This document shows, in pieces, positions 8,307-16,247 of a DNA stretch of 64,000 nucleotides. Position 1 is the stretch's first letter. The number at the start of each line of letters is the position of its first letter. The stretch comes from Mycobacterium sp. SMC-8 (GTDB taxonomy: Bacteria; Actinomycetota; Actinomycetes; Mycobacteriales; Mycobacteriaceae). The stretch covers positions 3,348,001-3,412,000 of the forward strand of contig NZ_CP079865.1 of assembly GCF_025263565.1 (NCBI RefSeq). The letters run 5' to 3'. The translations under genes were made by a program, and so were the position numbers. The notes below the pieces were generated by a model that worked only from the letters and a program-made list of their open reading frames with translations, was not told where the DNA came from and did not search any database.

Positions 8307-9464
8307 ATGACTACGTTGCAGCCCGACAGTGCCACAGAGGTCCGGCAGATCGAGGCGCAGGCAGCGCCGACCAGGTATGCGCGCGGTTGGCACTGCCTGG
8401 GACTGACGCGGGATCTCGGTGACGGAAAGCCACACCCGGTCAACGGATTTGGCACCAAGCTGGTGGTGTTCCGCGGCGAGGACGGCGCGATCAACGTGCT
8501 CGACGCGTACTGCCGGCACATGGGCGGGGACCTGTCCGACGGAGAGGTCAAGGGCAACGAGATCGCGTGCCCGTTCCACGACTGGCGGTGGGGCGGTGAC
8601 GGACGCTGCAAGCAGATCCCGTACAGCCGCCGCGTGCCCAAGCTCGCGCGCACCGCGACGTGGCCGACCATGGAGCAGGACGGCATGCTGTTCGTCTGGA
8701 ACGACCCGGAGAAGAAGGCTCCGCCTGCCGACGTCACGATTCCCCGTATCGAAGGTGTCGGCACCGACGGGTGGACCGACTGGCATTGGTACTCCACGGT
8801 GGTGCACACGAACTGTCGCGAGATCATCGACAACGTCGTCGACATGGCGCACTTCTTCTACATCCACGGGGGGCTGCCCACCGGGTTCAAGAACGTCTTC
8901 GAGGGCCATGTCGCCACGCAGTACTACCGCAGTGATGCCCGCCCCGACCTCGGCAGCGGAGAGGGGGCCAAGATCCTCGGCACCACCTCCGTCGCGTCGT
9001 ACTACGGGCCGTCTTTCATGATCGACGATTTGACCTATCACTATGAGCACGGCGACCAGCGCACCGTGTTGTTGAACTGCCACTACCCGATCGACGCCGA
9101 GTCCTTTGTGCTGCAGTACGGCATCACGGTGGAGAAGTCGGACGCGCTGCCGGAGGACTCGGCGACCCAGATGGCCGTCGCGCTGGGCGATTTCGTCAAG
9201 ATGGGTTTCGAGCAGGACGTCGCGATCTGGCGGCGAAAGGCGCGCATCGACAACCCGCTGCTGTGTGAGGAGGACGGCCCGGTGTATCAGCTGCGCCGAT
9301 GGTACGAGCAGTTCTACGTCGACGCTGCCGACGTGACCCCGGACATGGTCGACCGCTTCGAATTCGAGATCGACACCACCCGTCCGCGCGAGGCATGGAT
9401 GAAAGAGGTGGAGGCGAATCTGGCGGCGGGCCGGCTGCCGAGGTTGGTGGGCCTGACCAAATGA
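8307..9464 (+). CDS. kshA: 3-ketosteroid 9-alpha-hydroxylase oxygenase subunit KshA
   Basis: A 385-residue Rieske oxygenase. The Rieske [2Fe-2S] ligands are C69, H71, C88 and H91 (YCRHMGGD and CPFHDWRW). The mononuclear iron motif is DNVVDMAHFFYIH with N176, D179, H182 and H187, and a distal Asp lies in FEQDVAIW. KshA hydroxylates C9 of 3-ketosteroids, which with delta-1 desaturation gives the 9,10-seco product. It needs the reductase KshB; a frameshifted kshB-like gene lies at 33524-34557. The gene is divergent from a kstD-like gene and overlaps a small Cys-rich ORF by 4 bases. The length equals known KshAs (about 380-390). Confidence 0.92.
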   Translation: MTTLQPDSATEVRQIEAQAAPTRYARGWHCLGLTRDLGDGKPHPVNGFGTKLVVFRGEDGAINVLDAYCRHMGGDLSDGEVKGNEIACPFHDWRWGGDGRCKQIPYSRRVPKLARTATWPTMEQDGMLFVWNDPEKKAPPADVTIPRIEGVGTDGWTDWHWYSTVVHTNCREIIDNVVDMAHFFYIHGGLPTGFKNVFEGHVATQYYRSDARPDLGSGEGAKILGTTSVASYYGPSFMIDDLTYHYEHGDQRTVLLNCHYPIDAESFVLQYGITVEKSDALPEDSATQMAVALGDFVKMGFEQDVAIWRRKARIDNPLLCEEDGPVYQLRRWYEQFYVDAADVTPDMVDRFEFEIDTTRPREAWMKEVEANLAAGRLPRLVGLTK

Positions 9465-9724
9465 GCGTCCGCCCCGACAACCGGCTCGCCGACGCACCGA
9501 TGCAGCCGGTCGACTGCGAGGCGTGCGGGGCGCGGGTGCTGGTCCGCAAGAGCAGTTGGGAGCAGACCAGCGTGCAGTGGGACGCCGCTTCACTCGCGCT
9601 CTGTGAAGAGCGTCGAGTTGCGATGCGGACTGCTGGACGTTTCCTGTCAGGATGTATCGACCTGCGTGAATCTATCGAATCCGCGGTGCTGCGGGGGACT
9701 CTGCGAGTCCTGTCGGACACCTAG
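9461..9724 (+). CDS. Small cysteine-containing protein coupled to kshA
   Basis: An 87-residue protein whose ATG overlaps the kshA stop as ATGA, so it is probably translated with KshA. It has CEACGA (C19, C22), then RKSSWEQTSVQWDA, then C48 and C65: four cysteines that could bind a metal or [Fe-S] centre, although the spacing is not that of a classical ferredoxin. The C-terminus is LRVLSDT. I do not recognise a named family. A role as an accessory to the oxygenase is inferred from position only. Confidence 0.65.
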   Translation: MSVRPDNRLADAPMQPVDCEACGARVLVRKSSWEQTSVQWDAASLALCEERRVAMRTAGRFLSGCIDLRESIESAVLRGTLRVLSDT

Positions 9725-9764
9725 TCGTCTCGCCGTCAGCCCCGAAACCGCTGAGGTGGGGACG

Positions 9765-9793
9765 CCGGCCACCGCTGCGTGGTGGGTGGCCGG
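9765..9793 (+). terminator. Hairpin after the kshA operon
   Basis: CCGGCCACC (9765-9773) and GGTGGCCGG (9785-9793) form a perfect 9-bp stem with an 11-base loop, 41 bp after the stop at 9724. No T-run follows, so the terminator call is tentative. The remaining gap to 9962 shows no gene. Confidence 0.4.
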
Positions 9794-9962
9794 TCCGATC
9801 AAGGATCAGATCCAGCTCTCCAGCGGGTCCCAGCGGTGGTACCTGATGACGGTGGGGTGCGGACTCGGAACCCGTAGCGGGACAGTAGATCCCGTGCGAA
9901 GGCGCCATCAATGTGCCCACTGTTGGAGTGCAGTCCGTTCTGCGGCCAATTCTTGTCGGTGG

Positions 9963-9978
9963 TCGAATGTATGTTCGA
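9963..9978 (+). promoter_or_regulatory. LexA (SOS) box
   Basis: TCGAAT-GTAT-GTTCGA matches the mycobacterial LexA site TCGAAC-N4-GTTCGA with one mismatch. It ends 3 bases before the ATG at 9982. Several 13E12-family genes of M. tuberculosis are known LexA targets, so damage-inducible expression of the HNH gene is expected. Confidence 0.75.
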
Positions 9979-9981
9979 AGT

Positions 9982-11490
9982 ATGTCGGGGAGCGAGGTGC
10001 GGGCCGCGGTGAGCGGGTTACGTGGCGCTTTTGATGAGGTGGCGGCCTGTGAGGTTGATTTGTTGACCCGACCGGATTTGGTGGCGGCCCTGGATGAGCT
10101 GGAAACGCTGTGGTGTCAGCTGCCCGCGGTGCGTCATCGGCTGCTGGCCCGGTTGCAGGCCGAGGCCACCCCGCGCCAGATGGGGGCGAAATCCTGGAAA
10201 GAGGTGCTGCGGGTGCGTTGGCGGCTCTCGACCGGCGAGGCGCACCGGCGGTTGAGCGAAGCGGCGGTGTTGGCGCCGCGCCAATCGGTGACCGGGCCGT
10301 CGCTGCCGCCGGTGCTGCCCGCCACCGCGGCCGCCCAGGCCCATGGTTTGATCACCGCCGAGCATGTCGAGGTGATCGGCAAGACCATGGCCAAACTGCC
10401 CGGTTTTGTGGATACCGCCACCCGGGAGCGTATCGAGGTTGATCTGGTGCGTACTGCGGTGGGTAACGGCCCCAAGGAGCTCAAGGACTGCGCGGAGCGG
10501 ACGTTGTTTCTGCTCGATCAGGACGGCCCCGAACCCGATGACGCCGAACGTGCCCGCAAACGCGGGGTGTCGAGGTCGCCCCAGCGTGGGGATGCCATGG
10601 TGGATCTGCGCGCGACGCTGACTCCGGAGGCGTGGGCGGTGTGGGAGCCGATTTTCGCCCGGTTGGCCGCGCCGGGGATGTGTAATCCCGACGATTCCGA
10701 GCCGTGTACGTCGGGGACGCCGTCGCAGGCCCAGATCGACAACGATCAGCGCAGCCTGGCCCAGCGTCAGCATGATGCGCTGGTCGCGGCCGGGCGGATC
10801 GCCCTGATGAGCGGCCAGCTCGGCCAACTCAACGGGTTGCCGGTGTCGGTGATCATCCGTACCACGGTGCAGGATTTGGAGTCCCGGGCCGGGGTCGGTG
10901 TCACCGGCGGGGGCACGGTGGTGCCGATCGCCGAGGTGATCCGGATGGCCGGGCACGCCAACCACTATCTGGCGGTGTTCGACCGGGCCACCGGCTCAGC
11001 AATGGATTTGTTCCGCGCCAAGCGCATCGCCTCCCCGGCGCAGCGGATCATGCTGATCGCCCGTGACGGCGGGTGTACCAAACCTGGCTGCACCGTGGGG
11101 GCGTATGGCTCTCAGGTCCATCACGTGGTCGCCGACTGGGTCGATGGCGGGAACACCAACGTCGATGAACTCGGCCTGGCGTGTGGGCCGGATAACCGCA
11201 GCGTCGACACCGACGGCGGTGGTTGGTCGACCCGGATGAACGCCCGCTGCGAGGTGGAATGGATTCCACCCCCGGGCCTGGACACCGGTCAGGCCCGGCT
11301 GAACTACTACCACCGACCCGAACGGCTGCTGCGACCCCCCGAGGACCCGCCACCGCAGAGCCAGAACACCAGTGGGTCAACCGAACCCGCCGACAGCGCG
11401 ACGGCCGACGACGACTCGGGTCCGCCGCGGCCGGCCGATGACCCCGGCGAACCCGGCGGACCCGCACCACCCGACAACCAAGCGGCCTGA
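9982..11490 (+). CDS. 13E12/DUF222 family HNH nuclease-domain protein
   Basis: A 502-residue member of the mycobacterial 13E12 repeat family. A DUF222 region (from FDEVAACEVDLLTRPDL through the Pro/Ala-rich middle) is followed by an HNH domain with CTKPGC, SQVHHVVADWVDGGNT and LACGPDN. The usual C-terminal HH of the HNH finger reads DN here, so catalysis may be weakened. The tail is Pro/Asp-rich. ATG 9982 is chosen because the earlier ATG 9967 lies inside the LexA box. 13E12 copies are dispersed repeats and phage integration sites in other mycobacteria; no att or prophage genes are seen here. Its cellular role is not established. Confidence 0.85.
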   Translation: MSGSEVRAAVSGLRGAFDEVAACEVDLLTRPDLVAALDELETLWCQLPAVRHRLLARLQAEATPRQMGAKSWKEVLRVRWRLSTGEAHRRLSEAAVLAPRQSVTGPSLPPVLPATAAAQAHGLITAEHVEVIGKTMAKLPGFVDTATRERIEVDLVRTAVGNGPKELKDCAERTLFLLDQDGPEPDDAERARKRGVSRSPQRGDAMVDLRATLTPEAWAVWEPIFARLAAPGMCNPDDSEPCTSGTPSQAQIDNDQRSLAQRQHDALVAAGRIALMSGQLGQLNGLPVSVIIRTTVQDLESRAGVGVTGGGTVVPIAEVIRMAGHANHYLAVFDRATGSAMDLFRAKRIASPAQRIMLIARDGGCTKPGCTVGAYGSQVHHVVADWVDGGNTNVDELGLACGPDNRSVDTDGGGWSTRMNARCEVEWIPPPGLDTGQARLNYYHRPERLLRPPEDPPPQSQNTSGSTEPADSATADDDSGPPRPADDPGEPGGPAPPDNQAA

Positions 11491-11624
11491 CCGCCCCGCG
11501 TCGCGCGGGCCTCACCGCCGCGGAGATCACGCACCGTCACCTGTAGGCGGGATAGCGATGCTCCTAGAAGGCGAGCCGCTCTGTGCGCGGCGAACCGTGC
11601 ACTGCCTGTACGAGGGAGCGGCGC

Positions 11625-12701
11625 TCAGGACATGACGAACGCGCTCAGTGGCGCTTCCTCGGGGTAGGCGGCCGGGCCGCCGAGGTCGTAGGCGGCGTTC
11701 AGCGCCCCGATGAAGGCCGGATCGTGCAGCGGCGCGCTCGGGAGGTCGAGTTTGATGCCTTTCTTGGCCAGATCGTCGACCATCATGTCGATCGCCTTGT
11801 CGATCGTTAGGTCGTCGGAGTGGTCCATGTTCTTCTTCAGCTCGTCGTAGTCGGAGAAGACCTCGGCCGACCAGTGCACCAGGAACCGCAGTTCGTCGGT
11901 GTGGTGGCGAGCGATCACGTCGTCACCGTTGCGCAAGACCCAGTGATCACCGGAGTCGGGGTCGCCGGCGAACACCGTGTCGAACGAGAGTCCGGCCGGA
12001 ACCTGTTGTTCCAGTGGTCCGTTGGCCTCGCCGCGGTGCATCATCATCTCGTTCTGCACCACGACCCCGCGGTTGTACACCGGGGGCTGCACGCGCTTGG
12101 GCGCCTTGAGCGGGCCGTCGGGCCAGTAGGTGAACCCGCTGCCTTCATCGTGGGAGAACCAGGTGATGACCTGCGCCATCTTGATCAAGTAGTCGGCGAA
12201 CAGCCCGGACTTGCCCATCACGCTAACCAGCCACGTCGGTGCGTTCTCATAGCGCACGCCGCGGAAGCTCGGGGAGTCCAGGTGGCCGGGGTCGCGGTTG
12301 CAGCACGGGCCGTTGATGTTGAACAGCATCATCTGCGGCTTGGCGTACTCCGCACCCCAATAGGATTTCGCCTCTTCCAGGAACTGCGCGTTGTAGAAGC
12401 AGTCGTGCAACTCGGGGTAGAGGACGGTGCCGTAGTTGGCGAGGTGACCGCGGAAGGTGGGCGTTAGGAACAGATCCAGGGTCGGAGTGAAACCCTCGGG
12501 GAACTGGCCGCTCATCGTCGCCATCAACTCTTCAGGGGACGAGAAGTGCTGGGCGATGATCAGGCTCCACGGTGCGTCTTTGCGCACGACATCCAGCAGG
12601 CGCTGACGCTGATCGTCGGTGTAGACATTGTCGACCTCGCGCGGCGGCGCCACGGGGCGCAGGATGTCAGACAGTTCCCTGCGCCGTTCGTCGGTGAGCA
12701 T
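11625..12701 (-). CDS. Uncharacterised protein with a dioxygenase-like HxD...H pattern
   Basis: A 358-residue soluble protein that I cannot assign to a named family. It contains CNRDPGHLDSPSFRG (H140, D142) and, about 80 residues later, VVVQNEMMMHRGEANGP (H222). This HxD...H spacing resembles the 2-His-1-carboxylate iron site of Fe(II)/2-oxoglutarate oxygenases of the phytanoyl-CoA type. TrpTyr-rich segments (ITWFSHDEGSGFTYWPDGP) surround it. ATG 12701 has a strong AAGGAG site. A 14-bp palindrome lies 78 bp upstream. The setting inside a steroid island makes a hydroxylase plausible, but this is inference. Confidence 0.7.
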   Translation of the reverse strand: MLTDERRRELSDILRPVAPPREVDNVYTDDQRQRLLDVVRKDAPWSLIIAQHFSSPEELMATMSGQFPEGFTPTLDLFLTPTFRGHLANYGTVLYPELHDCFYNAQFLEEAKSYWGAEYAKPQMMLFNINGPCCNRDPGHLDSPSFRGVRYENAPTWLVSVMGKSGLFADYLIKMAQVITWFSHDEGSGFTYWPDGPLKAPKRVQPPVYNRGVVVQNEMMMHRGEANGPLEQQVPAGLSFDTVFAGDPDSGDHWVLRNGDDVIARHHTDELRFLVHWSAEVFSDYDELKKNMDHSDDLTIDKAIDMMVDDLAKKGIKLDLPSAPLHDPAFIGALNAAYDLGGPAAYPEEAPLSAFVMS

Positions 12702-12778
12702 CGGTACTCCTTTTCTTCAGATCCGGCGTGGTGCGCCGTTGCTGTGGTCAATTGTGGTTTTCCGCACCGCGGTCAGAA

Positions 12779-12792
12779 CCGGACATGTCCGG
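12779..12792. promoter_or_regulatory. Perfect 14-bp palindrome
   Basis: CCGGACATGTCCGG is a perfect palindrome in the 120-bp gap upstream of the gene starting at 12701. CGGTCAG just before it (12770-12776) recalls the core of the recurrent dyad motif. It is a candidate operator. Confidence 0.4.
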
Positions 12793-12821
12793 CCACTGGG
12801 AGACTGGTCGGCGCTCGGAGA

Positions 12822-13778
12822 TCAGTCCGGAAATGGCAGTGCGTTGGTGAACTTCGCGCGCAGCAACGCCCCGACCTCGGCCATCGCCAGGCGGCCGCGC
12901 GCGGTGGCCTCCGACCGCATCAGGAAGCCGTGGTACATGCCCGGATAGCGGGTGAGGGTCGTCTGCACCCCGGCGTCACGGAGCCTTCCGGCGTAGCGTT
13001 CGCCCCAGTCGGTGATCGGATCGAGTTCGGCGGTGACCACGATCGCCTGCGGTAGGCCGGACAGATCGGTGGCGTAGGCGGGGACTCGCCGGGTGTCGTG
13101 GGGAGGCCCCGCACCGATGTCGGCGAGCTCGTGCAGGTACACGATGTCGTCGTGAATCAGCATGGGGGCCTCGGGATTTGCCACGACCGACGGGGCGGCC
13201 ATGTCGCGGTCCACTCCCGGGTACATCAGCACCTGTGCGAACAGTCTGGGGCCGCCGCCGTCCCGCGCGGCCAGCGTGATAGCCGCGGCCAGGCCGCCGC
13301 CGGCACTGTCGCCCGAGACGACGATCCTGTGCCCGTCGAACCCGAGTCGCTGCGCCTCGGCAGCCACCCAGTCGGTCACCGCCCATGCGTCCTCGAACTG
13401 TGCCGGTGGGGGATGCTCCGGCGCCAACCGGTAATCCACGGCCACGACGGCAGCACCGCTTGCCGCGGCGAGTGCCCTGGCCATCGGCTCGAATGAACGG
13501 TTCGAACCCATCACCAACCCGCCGCCGTGCAGATGCACGATCACCGGGACGGGATCACCTGCGTCGTCGGGACGGTAGATCCGTACCGGGACCAGGCCGC
13601 CTGGTCCGGTCACCTCGGCATCGCAGATCTCGGCCATCGCCGGCATATCTGATGGGGGAGGCGCTGATTCGAGTGCGTCACGGACTGCCTGCAGTCCCCG
13701 TTCCCGAATCGGAACCGGCGGGCCGAAAGCGGCGACACGGGCCGCGGCGTCGGGATCGAGTGTCGGGCGGTGGGGCAT
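12822..13778 (-). CDS. Alpha/beta hydrolase, HSL (Lip) family esterase
   Basis: A 318-residue hormone-sensitive-lipase-type esterase. The oxyanion motif HGGG is at residues 84-87 and the nucleophile elbow GDSAGGG has S158; an Asp in ELDPITDWGERY and a His in GMYHGFLM complete the triad. Mycobacterial Lip proteins of this class hydrolyse short esters. Beside two Baeyer-Villiger oxygenases it could open an ester or lactone made from a ketone, but the substrate is unproven. It lies 11 bp after the SDR gene in a minus-strand run. Confidence 0.85.
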   Translation of the reverse strand: MPHRPTLDPDAAARVAAFGPPVPIRERGLQAVRDALESAPPPSDMPAMAEICDAEVTGPGGLVPVRIYRPDDAGDPVPVIVHLHGGGLVMGSNRSFEPMARALAAASGAAVVAVDYRLAPEHPPPAQFEDAWAVTDWVAAEAQRLGFDGHRIVVSGDSAGGGLAAAITLAARDGGGPRLFAQVLMYPGVDRDMAAPSVVANPEAPMLIHDDIVYLHELADIGAGPPHDTRRVPAYATDLSGLPQAIVVTAELDPITDWGERYAGRLRDAGVQTTLTRYPGMYHGFLMRSEATARGRLAMAEVGALLRAKFTNALPFPD

Positions 13779-13789
13779 CGTGAAGGCCC

Positions 13790-14668
13790 TCAGTGCCTGG
13801 ACGGGTCGAAACGGCGTTTCGTGCGTAGCTGGGGAGGTGTCAGCGACGTGAGCACCCCGGCCCGTTCGGCCATCGCCGACGCGACGTACTCCGGTTGGGT
13901 CAGCAGATAGAACGCGCCGTCGGCGGACTGCTCGAATACCACCTCGGCGGCTTCAACGGGATCCATTGCGGCAGCCTTGATGTCGAGCATCGCCTCGCGT
14001 TGGGACTCGGCGGCGGTGACATCAGTTCCCGTGGCGGCGGGGTCGACGCCGCCGGCGGCTTCGAAAATGTTCGACTTCACCGCGCCGGGCAGCACCGCCT
14101 GCACATGGATCAGGCCACCGTGGCCGGCCAATTCCACTTCGAGCCGCAAACATTCGGTGAGGGCGAGCACCGCATGCTTGCTGACAATGTACGGCGTCTG
14201 CAACGGGATGCTCGCCACCCCGCCGATCGAGGACAGATTCCACACCCAGGCCGGGACGCCTGCCGAGATCATCCGGGGCAGGAATGCGCGCACCCCGTGG
14301 AAGACACCGGTGACGTTGATGTCCATGACCCTGTTCCAGTTGGCCAGCGGGGTGTCCCACAGGTAGCCGAACTGCTCGACACCGGCGTTGTTGACCAGAA
14401 GCCGCACCGGTCCGACGTCCCGGTAGACGTGTTCGGCGAGTGCGTCCATCGCGTCGGCGTCCCGGACGTCGCAGACTTCGGCGTGCGCAGTGCCGCCGTC
14501 GGCCCGGAGTTCGTCGCGTAACGACTCCACCGCCGGCCCGTCCACGTCGGTCAACACGACTGTCATCCCGAGTCGGTGAGCGTGCCGGGCCAGCCCGGCG
14601 CCGATACCGGCGCCGGCTCCCGTGATGACGGCGGTGCCACCGCCGAAGGTGTCCCGCGCCCGACTCAT
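13790..14668 (-). CDS. Short-chain dehydrogenase/reductase
   Basis: A 292-residue classical SDR with the nucleotide motif TGAGAGIG (residues 16-23), NNAG, the catalytic Ser in NLSSIGG and YIVSK (Tyr-x3-Lys). The C-terminal extension (about residues 200-292) is longer than the 250-residue norm. ATG 14668 overlaps the stop of the SnoaL-like gene by 4 bases. Many steroid clusters carry SDRs that oxidise ring hydroxyls; which one this handles is unknown. Confidence 0.85.
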   Translation of the reverse strand: MSRARDTFGGGTAVITGAGAGIGAGLARHAHRLGMTVVLTDVDGPAVESLRDELRADGGTAHAEVCDVRDADAMDALAEHVYRDVGPVRLLVNNAGVEQFGYLWDTPLANWNRVMDINVTGVFHGVRAFLPRMISAGVPAWVWNLSSIGGVASIPLQTPYIVSKHAVLALTECLRLEVELAGHGGLIHVQAVLPGAVKSNIFEAAGGVDPAATGTDVTAAESQREAMLDIKAAAMDPVEAAEVVFEQSADGAFYLLTQPEYVASAMAERAGVLTSLTPPQLRTKRRFDPSRH

Positions 14669-15162
14669 GCGCCGGTCGCGGTGGCTGTCTTCGCCCGGTG
14701 CTCCACGAACGGAACCGAGTCCTCGGCGTCGAGGATGACGGTCATCGAGGTCAGCACCAGGCGGTCGCCGTCGCGCCGGATGCCGACATCGACCACGCCG
14801 GAGGACACGTCGAACGGCACGTTGTTGGTGACCTGGTTGACATACAAGTAGAAGCGGGCCGTGGTGACCGTGCCGTGCGGGCCGGTGTCGCTGCCGGTGC
14901 GGAAGATGTTGGTGGCGTGATGGCGCAGCGGATACGGGTTCTCGTCGCGGTGCTTGCTCAGCCACGCCAGCGTGTCGGAGCCACCCTGCAGCTCGGCGGC
15001 CAGAAGCTCCTCGAACGGGCAGTTACCGGAGTCCGACCGGCTCAGGTAGTGCATCTCGTCGGCGACACAGCCGGCGAGCACATCGAACTGTCCCTGGTCG
15101 TAGTGGTACCAGAAAGCGGCGATGAACTCCTGGACTTCCGGCAGCGTGATCTCGTTGGTCAT
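14665..15162 (-). CDS. SnoaL-like (NTF2-fold) protein
   Basis: A 165-residue protein of the NTF2/SnoaL-like class: FIAAFWYHYDQGQFD, DEMHYLSRSDSG, HHATNIFR and ARFYLYVNQVT mark the cone-shaped fold. Such domains act as isomerases, dehydratases or the small subunit of ring hydroxylases, so no reaction is assigned. The gene starts at ATG 15162, 45 bp downstream of the dyad motif, and is coupled to the SDR by ATGA. It is therefore probably the first gene of its own operon rather than part of the FadE run. Confidence 0.75.
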   Translation of the reverse strand: MTNEITLPEVQEFIAAFWYHYDQGQFDVLAGCVADEMHYLSRSDSGNCPFEELLAAELQGGSDTLAWLSKHRDENPYPLRHHATNIFRTGSDTGPHGTVTTARFYLYVNQVTNNVPFDVSSGVVDVGIRRDGDRLVLTSMTVILDAEDSVPFVEHRAKTATATGA

Positions 15163-15206
15163 GGTGACGAGTGAACCGTCACGGTGTGCGCCGCGACACC
15201 GCGCCG

Positions 15207-15224
15207 CCCGGTCAGCGGAACACC
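15207..15224 (-). promoter_or_regulatory. Recurrent dyad motif, copy 3
   Basis: CCCGGTCAGCGGAACACC abuts the stop codon of the upstream FadE gene (stop at 15225-15227) and lies 45 bp before the SnoaL-like start. One mismatch separates it from the copy at 8212. Confidence 0.55.
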
Positions 15225-16247
15225 TCAGTCGGTGATGAGGGCCCACAGCCCGGCCGCGCCGGCCGCCACCGCGCTGCGCGTTACCTGTTCGTCCCAGTGC
15301 CGCACCGATCCGTACTCCGAACGCCATGCCAGAGCCGCGCGGGTGTAGAGGTGCAGCCGGTGTTCGATGGTGGTGCCGATCGCCCCGAGCGCCTGGTGGG
15401 CGCTGCGCACCACCACCGATGCCGCATGCCCGGTGCAGGAGCGCGCGACGGACACCAGGAAGTCGAGATTGGGTGCCGACCAGTCGCTGGCCAAGGCGGT
15501 GGACACCGCGGCCTCGGTGGCGGCCCGCGCCAACGCCGCCTCGGCGGCGAGGTCAGCGACCAGATGTTGAACCGCTTGGAATTTCGACAGGGGACGGCCG
15601 AACTGACTTCGCGAGGTGCTGTGGTCGATGACGACGTCGACGATGACGTCGAGCGCCGCGCAGACCTGGATCGACCGCACCAGCGCCGACTTACGGTGCA
15701 GCTGTGCCACGAGGCCGGGGTCCACCGTGACCGCGTGGGGTGCCAGGGCGGCGATGTCCACGGTGACGGTGTCGCGCGGCTCACCGATCATGTTGGTACC
15801 GGGAGTGATTCGGAGCCCGGCGACGTCGGCATCGGTAAGGAGGTGTCGCCCGTCGTTGCCGGACCAGACAACCACCACCCGCTCGGCGGTGGACGCCCAT
15901 GGGACCCCGGTGGCTGTGCCGGAGTCGTCGAGCACACACACCGTGCGCGGGGCGCTGTCGACCGGGCGGCCGGCCGCCTCGAGCAACCAACAGGCCAGCA
16001 GGTCGTGTTCGGGCAGCGGCACCCGCACGGCGTGCCTGACCGCGGCCGACATCAATTCGGCGGCCTCCGGCCATCCTGCTCCACTGCCGCCATGGTCCGG
16101 CGCGCCGGTCAACCGGACGAGGCCCAATTCATCGAGGACGTGCCACAGTTCGGCATCGCGCGTCACCATGCCCGTAGACGGGTGCTTCCCCCCGTGGGCG
16201 GCGAGAACGCCGTCCATCATCGCGGTCAGTTCGGGATCGACGGTCAT
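15225..16247 (-). CDS. Acyl-CoA dehydrogenase, small-type subunit of a FadE pair
   Basis: A 340-residue acyl-CoA dehydrogenase-family protein. The C-terminal helical domain is clear (STSRSQFGRPLSKFQAVQHLVADLAAE), but the N-terminal half is short and divergent. In actinobacterial steroid side-chain oxidation, FadE proteins often work as alpha2beta2 heterotetramers in which one subunit supplies FAD-binding residues and the other the catalytic base. The 4-base overlap with the longer FadE gene upstream and the difference in type fit such a pair. Expected reaction: alpha,beta-desaturation of a steroid side-chain CoA ester. Confidence 0.85.
   Translation of the reverse strand: MTVDPELTAMMDGVLAAHGGKHPSTGMVTRDAELWHVLDELGLVRLTGAPDHGGSGAGWPEAAELMSAAVRHAVRVPLPEHDLLACWLLEAAGRPVDSAPRTVCVLDDSGTATGVPWASTAERVVVVWSGNDGRHLLTDADVAGLRITPGTNMIGEPRDTVTVDIAALAPHAVTVDPGLVAQLHRKSALVRSIQVCAALDVIVDVVIDHSTSRSQFGRPLSKFQAVQHLVADLAAEAALARAATEAAVSTALASDWSAPNLDFLVSVARSCTGHAASVVVRSAHQALGAIGTTIEHRLHLYTRAALAWRSEYGSVRHWDEQVTRSAVAAGAAGLWALITD

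Noticed and set aside
9725..9962. A possible tRNA or RNA gene in the GC-rich gap before the HNH gene
   Set aside because: A 9-bp hairpin is present, but no cloverleaf with T-loop or CCA-proximal stem could be drawn.
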